64,000 bases of DNA, from positions 153,213 to 217,212 of the forward strand of contig MEHQ01001039.1 of assembly GCA_008828725.1 (NCBI GenBank). Reading direction: 5' to 3'. Made by a program: the position numbers and the translations under genes. The stretch is from Saccharina japonica (taxonomy: Eukaryota; Sar; Phaeophyceae; Laminariales; Laminariaceae). The notes below the pieces were generated by a model. That model was given only the letters and a program-made list of their open reading frames with translations. It did no database searches and was not told the origin of the DNA. Shown in pieces: positions 39,001-45,926 of this stretch (positions are counted from its first letter, which is position 1; every line of letters begins with the position of its first letter).

Positions 39001-42000
39001 TGGCTTTCTTAGCGTTCCAGCATGAAAACCCACTCGGTGTTCAAGAAGATTGTCCTACAATATACGGTAAGTCATACACCAGGTACCGGGTACCAGGTAT
39101 TACAGCACCTCTGCTTGTTGTTGAACAACGAATTAATTCATGAGTTTTTTTGTCTTTGAGCGCAACGCTAATATTGTTGTGTGCGTGCAGTAGTATAATG
39201 ATGGGAGGCTTGGCAAGCTCCCACCGAGGCACAGGGCCATTTTTGGTGTTTCTCCCGCTCGTTGTTTGCCGGCGGTCACAACCAAGAGATAACGCGGAAA
39301 ACAGAGCAAGACGCGGCGCGGCGCATAAATACAGACAAGACACAGAGAGGAGAGAGAGAGAGAGCAATCACCCGCCGGCAAAACAAACGAATGTGTGCAC
39401 AAAAAATAAATGCCGAGCTCCTTCGTTCGTTGACTTGTTTGTTGCTATGAATGCGTATCATAAGATAGCTTGCCGTCGTGCAAGGAGTGCGAGTCAGTGT
39501 ACTACTTGCCTATATACCGCTGATTGCTGTTTAGCGTACTTCCTTGTGCTCCCGTTTCGCGCTACGCAGTCGTGAGGCTATCTGTATTTTCGCTACTCGT
39601 ACTACCGCCCTGGGCCGTTGGGGTGGGCCTAATTTTCTCCCATACGCTCTTCGTCTCTCTCGCTCTCTCGCTCTTTTCCTCTCTCTCTGCCCCCCCCCCC
39701 CCCTGTGAACCTTGACGATAAGTATGCTGTGCTGTAGGGAAGGATGAGTACAGCAGTATGGGCCCACCAACAAGAAACACATATTAACCCTTACCAGGTA
39801 CAGAACTGCAAACTTATCCCTCACTATTTCCAAGTAGTTTGTCCCGAAAAACGTAGGACCGGTTCTTAACCCATTCAGAACTGAAAAAAAAAACATCCCA
39901 CACTAATTCCAAGTAGTTTGTCCCCAAATTCGTGGGACCAGTTCTTAAGGGGTTGAGGGGTTAATTTGAGCAAGTGTGAGGGTATTAACGCTGAGCTATA
40001 GGGGTAAAAGATCGATCGATTACCCAGCTCAGGGTAATCCTTATAACACTCTCCCCCCCTCTGAACGGCGGGATATTTGGGACGTCGGTACCGTATACGG
40101 CCGTACGTTGACCTACCCGCTTCGTTTCAATACCTGGGGAACCAGGGAGACGTGTTATTTGGGGACGCACGCGCAAGCGTTTCTGAAAAAAGAAACGTTC
40201 GAAGTGAGATTCGAACCCGTGTCCTCGACGACGTCAAATGTGAGGGTATTACCTGCTGAGCTATATGGGTAAAAGATCGATCGATTACCCAGCCCAGGGT
40301 AATCCTTATAACACAAGGAAGGGCTTAGAACCTTCTTGGAACACCATCATTGAATAACCACTCTGTCCCTAAATATAAGTAACATTTGTATACTATTAGT
40401 GAATCAAAACGGTCCTTATATTTTGGGACAGAGTGGTACATACCAGGCAGGATTTAGTGAAGAAGTGTTCGCCGCTGATCATTCTTTTTTAAATCAATTT
40501 TTCTTAGCGCCTGATGGTCATTCTTGTTATTAATAGTTACGTTGTTTTGTTTTTCGTGGGCCTATATACCGTACGGCGCTTGGGAAGCAGGGAACTCCTC
40601 ATCTTCGTTTCTTCGCTGATATCGGTACTGCTGCTGCTGCTGCTGCTGCTGTGTACCGTATGGGATGGATACTGGACCCCAATCATATTTTTTTTTGCAT
40701 TTTCGCTCTTTTGTTTCGTTTCGGCACCAGTACCGAGTAGCACAACAGAATTACAGTAGTACGGAATACTGCTGTACTACAACAGTACCACTGGCTGCAG
40801 TACTACTGCGTTCATTTTTCGATGAATACTACTGCTGTGCTACTACTGCCTGCTGTGCTGCTACTGCCTGCTGTGCTGCTACTGCCTGCTGTGCTGCTAC
40901 TGACTGCTGTACGTATATAATGCCGCCATTTTTCGAACAAGTAGCACCGTGGTACAAGTGCACCCACCCGTGAGCAATACCTGGTGTGCTGGTGTGTTTG
41001 TTCTTCGCATTAAACCGTTCTTTCTACCCGTCGACACCCAGCACCACACCCAATAGTGTCCGTGCCGATTCTTCATCCTAGAGAGATTTAGATTACAGCA
41101 AGAGGACAAGCGCTGGAATGATGTGTCAGGTTTTATTTTGATTCGTGATGGGTTACCATCTACTACGTGGTGGACGGTCATCTTTTCTTCTTGCCTCTGG
41201 CTCGAGCACTGCCAAGCTTCAAGTTTTATCCATATACGAAGTGCATGTTTATTGCTGTGCTGTTTTCCCTGTGTCTCGTTTGCTGCCCCCAAACGTACAG
41301 CAGTTAAGTTACGTCGTCTTCCTGTCTGCCTGTCTGCCTGTCTGCCTGCCTCCTGTGTGATGTTTTTCTTCGCGAAAAGCGGCAAACTCTCGGACAATTT
41401 TGTCGGACGAACTAACTCCTCCTCTTGGCTCAATTAATGCAATCATTAATTATTGCCAACCCGCCCCCGGTTCACTCCGCGTACGTACACCGATTCGCCT
41501 TGCACGCGTCCCCGGTCGGCTCAAGAGCGACACCAATGTACTTCCGTGCCTTGTAGGCGTGCCTTGTAGGCGTCTCAGGCTTCCTTTTCGAAGATCGTGA
41601 GCTTAGCAGTTCCCACGGTCTCGATGTCCCCAGCAGCCCCGCAAGCACGACGAGTCGTGTGACAAAAGCGGTGCAGTTTGTTACGCAGGATGAAATAGCA
41701 TTCCAGGGGTATTATATATGCAACATGAAATATAGTATTCCAAGGTACAGCATGAAACAGCTATTCCCAAGATTCCACATGAATGTACGAGGTATATATG
41801 CATTGCGAGGGTATACTTTTTTTTACAGCATGGAATAACATTCCAAGGGTACTATGTATTAATGCGAGTACTCGTGCTGTTTTACCACATTAAATAGCAT
41901 TCCATAATATAATGTATAGTTCGTATACACGCTGAAATACCTGGTGATACTGGTACGTATAATATGTATGTATTTCGCAAATAAAGCATTCCAAAGGATT

Positions 42001-45000
42001 TTGTTGCAGCATGGACTAACATTCCAAGGGTACTCTGGGAGAAGCACGACACTTTCTTTCTTTTTTTGTCATGCTTTTTATTTGGTTGCTTGATTGTTGA
42101 TTTGCTTCAGTATATTTACTTTTTATTATTTTTTCTTTTCGCTTTTTTCTTTTTTTTTTCTCTTTTTTTCTCTTGCATGCACCTGGATTGCTAGCAGGGT
42201 AGGTCTTGCCTGTCGTACGAGTATATGGCAGTGCATTGTCTGCTCTGCTTACTGCACTGAGTGTAGTATCTCTGTGTCGTAGTTTTGTGACCACAGAACT
42301 GGTACCTTTTTAGGATGAAGAATCGGCACGGACACTGGGTGTGTTGGATGTCGACGGGTAGAAAGGAAGGTTTAATGTGAATAACGCACACACACACTCG
42401 CACTGCTGCTTACAAGATGAAATATATATATATGTATACGATATATTATATAGCATTCCAAGGGTGTTACTACTACAAGTAGCGTATACGTACAGCTTAT
42501 GAATATTTAAGTTATCATACCGTCCTCAACCTCGGACCAAATCCCCGAGGGGCCGAAAAGCCGTTGAATTGTGGTTATTTGTTGTTTGTAGCAGCAAGTA
42601 TTTATACGTTCGTCTCTTACGTACCAACAGTGAAGGTTTTCGGAGACCTGTTTAGCCATTCAGCCGGTTGCCCTGGTGCGATGGTCTATTAATAGTGGTT
42701 CACCTCGAATACTCTAATACTAGGTACTATTAATAGCGTTGATATATGTATCAGATGCCGATTCTTACGCGGATTAGGTTTTATTCGGTTCGATGTTTTA
42801 CTCCTTTTTTTGCGTTCTTGTCCGTTTTTGGCCAACAGACCGAGGAAATCAGCCGTACAACTTCTCGGAATCAGTCCAGAGTCTCTCCGAGATGTACCCA
42901 GCTGAAAAAATCGCTTCTCCAGAGGCACAGACCGAGTTTTTTCCCACGGTGTATATTTCGACGACAGCCCTCATTCGAAAGTAGGCCTTTTTATGTTTGG
43001 AATTACTTCAGATTTATTGGGTCATATTTTGGCTACGATACATGGTCGGCAAATAATTTGAACTGCGCCGTCGGAGAACCGTATTTTTGAGCTGGCTGCG
43101 TACCTCTCGGAGAGTACGTGGGACTCATTCCGAGAAGCGCCAGGCCGATTCCGTGGCCTTGCGGGTGGGTGTAAATCGTCTGCGATTGGCTTGAAAAACC
43201 CGAATCGGATCAACCAAAAAAACAAAAGAAACACATTCATAAGAATCAGCCTTGCGGGTTCGATTCTCCGTATGGAGTTTTTATTTTTCGAAAGACACCG
43301 TGTGCCGAGATGCGCCTTGGTAGTGTGGGTATGCGCAATTCGACTCGAATCGGCGACGGAAAAAAATGCTGAGCCCTTCTCGCGATAAAAATGCAAGGCA
43401 CGTACCGTAGTTGGGGGGGGGGGGCAGGAGAAGAGTCTGCTATGTGACCCCGGATCTGAGTTCGACTTTTGGGGGAGCAGGGGAAAGAAGGTCGAAGATA
43501 ATGGAGGGAGAGGCTTATTTTTTGTATGTATATCGATATTGAATACTTTCTGTAGTATGTACTACTGTAGTACGAGGATACGATGATACCAGGTAGCTAT
43601 TTTGGCGACTCCTTTCTTTCCGTTCCGTTCCTTCCGTCCTTCCTTCCTTTATTCCTTCCTTCCTATCTTCCTATGTTCCGTCTGTCCGCCCTTCTTCCGT
43701 CATGTTCGTCCGATCAGCCTTCTCGAGAGGCTTAATCCAGTTTGCCACATCTCCTTCTCTCTCTTTCGCTTTCCGCCTCTGACTCTCCCTCTCTTCCTCT
43801 CAACACAAGTTAGTCCGTCGATCTACTGTATCTCGCTTGAGCCCGGCTCCAATTCCTCGGCCTTATGACGGGCGACCGCCGAACACTTTCGTTTTCGAAG
43901 AACCAACAGGACACAAACAGCCCAGCCTTCGATGTTCGGCCTGGAAGTCGATGTCCTGCCTGAAATCGCCCCCCTGCTTTTGTACGAGTAGTATGTAGGT
44001 GTAAAAAGGACGGGCGCAAAAGGCAGCCCTTGTCCCCCCCCCCCCCCCCCCCCCCCTTCCCGCGTCGCACTCCCTCCCAACCAACGCGTTTTGACCTCTT
44101 GCCAAACACTAAAAACGGCGAATGTATCTTGGTGATCTGCTGATGGTGCTGGCGGCTCTGGTGCTGCTGCTGGTGTTGGTGCTGGTGCAACTGCTGGTGT
44201 TGGTGCTGATGTTGATGCTGCTGCTGGTGTTGGTGTGTTGGTGCTGCTGGTGCTGGTGCTACTGCGCCTACATGGCGTTTCTTCTTTTTTTGGCGTTATT
44301 TTTGTGAAACTGAAGCTCCTCAAGGTTGGGACCAGCGTCGTCCGCTGCGTCCAGGCGGCGAGACGGCACGGGCCCGTGGTGATCGTCACGGAGTCGGACG
44401 AGAATTGGGTGCGCGGCACCGCCGAGCTGCTCCTGCCGGGATCGGCAGCGGCGTGCCTCCAGAACGTGGAGGTCGTGAGCTCGAGGGGGCGCTTCGGGAC
44501 GGACTTTCCCTGCCAGCCCGCGTGCTGGCAGATCGCCGCGTTTAGCTACGTGACCAATCGGTACCTTCTTTCTCCCGCGGCGGCGGCGGAGGTCGGGCTC
44601 GGGCTCGGTCCCGGAACGGGCGATGCTAAGACGGCTACTACGACGAAAGGCGAGGTGTTGGCGAAAGGCGCAACGACGAAAGGCGCAGCGACGAAAGGCG
44701 GAGTGACGGATGACGCGGTGACGAAAGAAGCGATGATGATGGCGAAAGACGTAGAAACGGCAGTTGTAGTGACGAAGGACGACGTACCAACGAAAGACGT
44801 ATTATCGATAGGGACAGCGGTAGCTACAGCAGCAACGAAAACGACGACGACGAAGACGAGTACAGCAACAGCGGCGACAGGCACGGGAGGTGGCGGTAGC
44901 GAGGCGCGGCAAAAGGGTCACGGTGGGGGGGGCGTAGAAGGCGGTGACGGTGGTGGTGGCGGTGGAGTTGGCGTTTGCGTTGGCGACGACGCGGATGGCG

Positions 45001-45926
45001 CAGCCGGCGGCGCGGTTCCCCCGCGCGGAGGTGGAAAGGGCGATAGCGAGGGGGGCGACGGGGACAGTAGCAGCAATGGGAGTGGCAGTAGCGACAGCGG
45101 TGGCCGTAGTGGCGATGGTGGTATGGACGGAGCTTCGGCCGAGCGCAACTGGGGACGGGGTACCCTGATCGCGGTTTCGACGGCGCCGCGTGTGTGGGAG
45201 GACAAGTCCGCGACGTCCACGCTGCGGGAGCACCATCCGAAGATCGTCGCGAAGACGGTGTCCTTGATAAAGGCCCCCACGCCCCTCGAGCTCAGGAAGC
45301 AGCTGGACCTGCTTGCAGAGAACTTCGGTCTGATGTTCGGCCACCCCCCGCCGAGGAACCGCGCCCGCAGCAGCAGCCGCACCCACAGCCGCAGCCGCAG
45401 CCGAAGCCGAAGCCGCGCCGCGAAGCCGAAGACGTCCCACTCGTCGTCTTCCCCGTCACCGTCGCCGTCTCCGTCGTCGTCGTCGACGTCGTTGTCGTCG
45501 TCCTCGTTGTCCTCGTCGTCACCTGAGCCCTCGCCGCGGCAGGCCACTCTGCCTCCCTGCCATAGAAGCGGCGTCATTGGCGTCGACGGCGTAGGTGGCG
45601 TAGGCGGTGTCGGCCGTGTCGGCGTTGGTGTCGGCGGTGTCGGCGGTGTCGGTGGGCGAGGCTTTACGCAGAAGAAGGGGATAGGGGATTCGGACGAGGA
45701 CTACGCCGCGGCGACGAGCTCGACGGCGACGAGCTCGACCGCGGGCAGGTCGGTGGACGGCGAGACGCCGTCGCCGGAGAGTTCGGACTGGGACGAGCCG
45801 CCGTGCGTTATGAGGGGCCGCGCAGAGGGGCGAGTCGGTGGCTGTGCCAGCGGCTTGGATGGAACGAAGGCGAAAGAGGGGCCGACGGTGGCAGCTGTGG
45901 CGGCGGCGGCTGGAGGGCCATGGTAG
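24040..45926 (+). CDS. HAD-like phosphatase-fold protein, probably catalytically inactive, split by a 20.1-kb intron
   Basis: Proposed exons are 24040-24204 and 44316-45926 (TAG), joining phase 0 to phase 0 into 591 residues. Exon 1 has VTVFGWDDVLCPTT, the place of HAD motif I, which is normally hhhDWDDTLLPT in this stramenopile-type family. Exon 2 opens with LLKVGTSVVRCVQAARRHG, then motif II (VVIVTES, Thr80), NWVRGTAELLLPG, VEVVSSRGRF and FPCQPACWQIAAF. The domain resumes after a low-complexity insert of about 190 residues (139-332) with TLIAVSTAPRVWED and KAPTPLELRKQLDLLAENF. The nucleophile Asp is Gly21, the motif III Lys is Gln127, and the GDS of motif IV is absent. The tail is SR-, Ser- and Val/Gly-rich. 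The ATG follows an in-frame stop upstream. The exon pairing is inferred from family order and phase. Extra exons, or two separate genes, remain possible. Confidence 0.65.
26768..27215 (-). mobile_element. tRNA-derived SINE-like element, copy 1
   Basis: Read on the minus strand, the right end carries a tRNA-like head: a degenerate A box, then GTGAGTTCGACCCTCGC, a five-base-pair T-stem and loop (27109-27125). The body shares CTACCCGCTTCGTTTCAATA with copy 2 at 40010-40315, and both end near a CCCAGCCCAGGGTAA block. A second tail block at 26768-26830 suggests a neighbouring fragment. The conserved stretches translate in one frame but are not a gene. Confidence 0.65.
27400..27695 (-). mobile_element. 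Retroposon with AC-microsatellite 3' end, longer copy
   Basis: This sequence recurs in the opposite orientation at 42106-42402 over almost 300 bp. Both carry a pyrimidine/purine-rich tract, ATTGCTAGCAGGG, and a terminal block that on the element's sense strand reads GAAGAATCGGCACGGACACT through AGGTTTAATGTGAA, ending in ACACAC. Two more copies (28640-28726 and 40989-41083) keep only the terminal 85-90 bp. Shared 3' ends with variable 5' ends are characteristic of LINE/SINE-type retroposition. Confidence 0.65.
28640..28726 (+). mobile_element. 5'-truncated copy of the AC-tailed retroposon
   Basis: It contains only the terminal block (AAGAATCGGCACGGACACTG, GTCGACGGGTAGAAAGGAAG, TTTAATGTGAAGAAC), then (AC)n. 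A trinucleotide-rich region (TAGTAG, CTGCTG, 28280-28520) lies just upstream. Confidence 0.65.
29774..30165. repeat. Tandem repeat, period about 158 bp, two full units and one partial
   Basis: Each unit starts with GGACAGACAG and GGCAGGCAGGC(A/G)CAGG, then GCATCGTTTTTTATTCA, then CCCAGTACCAGGCACCTGGT, then TTTCACGCACAG. Full units begin near 29851 and 30009; a shorter, diverged one begins near 29774. It encodes nothing recognisable. Confidence 0.75.
30277..30388. mobile_element. MITE with CGGAGGACCATAGTAAATAG-type ends, copy A
   Basis: The inverted ends CGGGGGACCATAACAAATAG and CTATTTACTATGGTCCTCCG enclose about 110 bp. Copy B lies at 31280-31390 and a right half at 37681-37723. The right flank begins TAA in copies A and C, and copy B has GTAA. 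A TACCAGGTA palindrome lies in its middle. Confidence 0.75.
31280..31390. mobile_element. MITE with CGGAGGACCATAGTAAATAG-type ends, copy B
   Basis: TTACGGAGGACCATAGTAAA on the left pairs with TTTACTATGGTCTCCGGTAA on the right. The length (111 bp) matches copy A. The inner part is AT-rich and includes TTATTAATAG. Confidence 0.78.
32270..32470. repeat. SINE-like fragment with polymerase III box-like motifs
   Basis: The left part (TCAAATGACTA, AAGGCAAGCA, AGTACG and a C run) matches the left flank of the SINE-like copy near 26884-26936. GAGCTCAGGGG near 32357 resembles an A box and GGTTCGATTCTCGG near 32447 a B box, with a GTT microsatellite between them. It does not fold as a tRNA. Confidence 0.4.
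33396..33600. repeat. Dispersed repeat beginning ACAGCTGTGAGAT, copy a (double head)
   Basis: The block GAGGATTTCGTCGAAACTCA occurs twice, at about 33411 and 33481. It is followed by GCAAGCTGTG and then CATGTAGGATACACATCTCG and TGCTGTATGAGGAGAACA. Other copies are at 36075-36216 (inverted), 36533-36570 (head only) and 62416-62566; a middle piece lies near 33738-33790. A-rich runs precede the direct copies, that is, T runs follow on the other strand. Confidence 0.75.
34567..34905. repeat. AT-rich long imperfect hairpin built on CCTTCGCTAT units
   Basis: The left part carries CTTCGCTATAAATCG, CCTTCGCTGTAA and TTACATCCTTCGCTATG. The right part carries their complements in reverse order: TAGCGAAGGATGTAA, TTACAGCGAAGGG and CGATTATAGCGAAGGG. 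Arms are about 150 bp around a centre near 34735-34770. No coding capacity. It may be a decayed foldback element. Confidence 0.7.
35184..35374 (-). repeat. Cluster of tRNA-Ser 3'-half copies
   Basis: On the minus strand, 35230-35184 reads AATCCCTTGTGATTTCACGG, then GCAGGTTCGTGTCCTGC (a perfect T-stem), then CGTCGACG and CCA. This matches the part of a class II tRNA-Ser from the anticodon 3' strand through the variable arm, T arm and acceptor. A second direct copy (35231-35275) has a mutated T arm. A third fragment (35272-35300) is inverted and a fourth (35344-35374) is direct. Three of the four end in GCCATTT or ACCATTT. No 5' half is present, so none is a functional tRNA gene. Confidence 0.65.
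35809..35848. repeat. TACG microsatellite
   Basis: About ten uninterrupted TACG units, a self-complementary tetranucleotide tract that could extrude as a cruciform. Confidence 0.95.
35892..36040. repeat. Dispersed repeat, copy 1 (copy 2 at 43334-43500)
   Basis: Shared blocks in the same orientation are CGAGTCGGCGA/CGAATCGGCGA, TGCAAGGCACGTACCG, a G-rich run, GAGAAGAG, ATG(C/T)GACCCCGG and TCTGAGTT. In this copy, TCTGAGTT is followed by ATACCAGGTATTTGG before the ACTTTT block; copy 2 has only CG there. Confidence 0.65.
36075..36216. repeat. ACAGCTGTGAGAT dispersed repeat, inverted copy b
   Basis: The minus strand reads GAGCTGTGAGATTGAG and TTTCGCCGAAACCCATAT at one end, and TGCAGGATACACATACATCT and TGCTGTACGAGGAGAAC at the other, in the same order as copies a and d. 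Confidence 0.72.
37922..38018. repeat. CTG/CTT triplet tract
   Basis: Roughly 95 bp of CTG units with a few CTT and GTT variants. It would give poly-Leu, poly-Cys or poly-Ala depending on frame. No exon features flank it. Similar shorter tracts occur at 28499-28515, 40626-40650 and 40845-40905. Confidence 0.9.
38676..38805. repeat. Tandem 14-bp GCAAGGCAAAAACG satellite
   Basis: Around nine degenerate units alternate GCAAGGCAAAAACG and GCAAGGCCAAAAAA. This is plain purine-rich satellite DNA. Confidence 0.88.
39784..39956. mobile_element. Two abutting piggyBac-like MITE copies
   Basis: The second copy runs from TTAA at 39866 to TTGA at 39956 with ends CCCATTCAGAACTG and CAGTTCTTAAGGGG and an inner block AATTCCAAGTAGTTTGTCCC. 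The first copy (39784-39869) shares the middle TTAA. Its left end is CCCTT, then ACCAGGTAC, then AGAACTG. TTAA ends followed by CCC are typical of piggyBac-type insertions. Other copies are at 55089-55179 and 58536-58624. Confidence 0.75.
40010..40315 (-). mobile_element. tRNA-derived SINE-like element, copy 2
   Basis: The minus strand reads TAGCTCAGCAGGTAATA (A box) and GGGTTCGAATCTC (B box), about 35 bases apart as in tRNA genes. The stems are degenerate, so this is not a tRNA gene. The body aligns with copy 1 near 26925-27215. A partial head and a tail block (GATCGATCGATTACCCAGC) precede it at 39978-40035 and the same tail block follows it, so a second truncated copy is fused on. Confidence 0.7.
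40358..40436. mobile_element. 79-bp mariner-like MITE, copy 2
   Basis: CCACTCTGTCCCTAAATATA and TATATTTTGGGACAGAGTGG pair as terminal inverted repeats. The length equals copy 1. The right flank is TA; the left flank is AA, probably a mutated TA. Confidence 0.8.
40989..41083 (-). mobile_element. 5'-truncated copy of the AC-tailed retroposon
   Basis: The reverse complement carries GAAGAATCGGCACGGACACT and GGGTGTCGACGGGTAGAAAG, then TTTAATGCGAAGAAC, then an ACA-rich tail. Confidence 0.62.
41660..42470. repeat. Degenerate minisatellite with CATTCCAAGGGTA units, interrupted by a retroposon
   Basis: Units combining (CAGCATG)AAATA and GCATTCCAAGGGTA recur at about 41696, 41737, 41835, 41900, 41985 and 42020, and again at 42455. 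The AC-tailed retroposon (42106-42402) sits between the last two, so it most likely inserted into the array. Confidence 0.65.
42106..42402 (+). mobile_element. Retroposon with AC-microsatellite 3' end, second longer copy
   Basis: It is the inverted counterpart of 27400-27695, matching from TTCAGTATATTTAC through a T-rich tract and TGCATGCACCTGGATTGCTA to the shared end and (AC)n. The two copies differ by scattered substitutions and a four-base insertion. They show little or no homology outside these limits. Confidence 0.65.
43334..43500. repeat. Dispersed repeat, copy 2 (copy 1 at 35892-36040)
   Basis: It contains CGAATCGGCGA, TGCAAGGCACGTACCG, a G12 run, GAGAAGAG and TGACCCCGGATCTGAGTTCG in the same order as copy 1, then a GGAGCAGGGG and AGAAGGTCGAAG block that is also found near 36280-36301. 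Confidence 0.62.

Larger units (their letters stand above)
24205..44315 (+). other. Proposed 20.1-kb intron filled with repeats
   Basis: A GTGAGA donor follows AAAGAG at 24204, and an acceptor GAAACTGAAG follows a T-rich tract before 44316. Between them I find no conserved protein domain on either strand. The interval holds SINE-like, MITE, retroposon, tRNA-fragment and satellite sequences listed separately, plus many CTG/CAG and G/C runs. Confidence 0.6.

Noticed and set aside
40185-40270. Possible tRNA gene on the minus strand
   Set aside because: A and B boxes are present, but the D, T and acceptor stems do not pair. It is part of a repeated SINE-like unit.
44802-45577. Minus-strand open frames of 212 and 219 residues
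   Set aside because: They are shadows of the GC-rich, triplet-repetitive HAD-like exon 2 on the plus strand.
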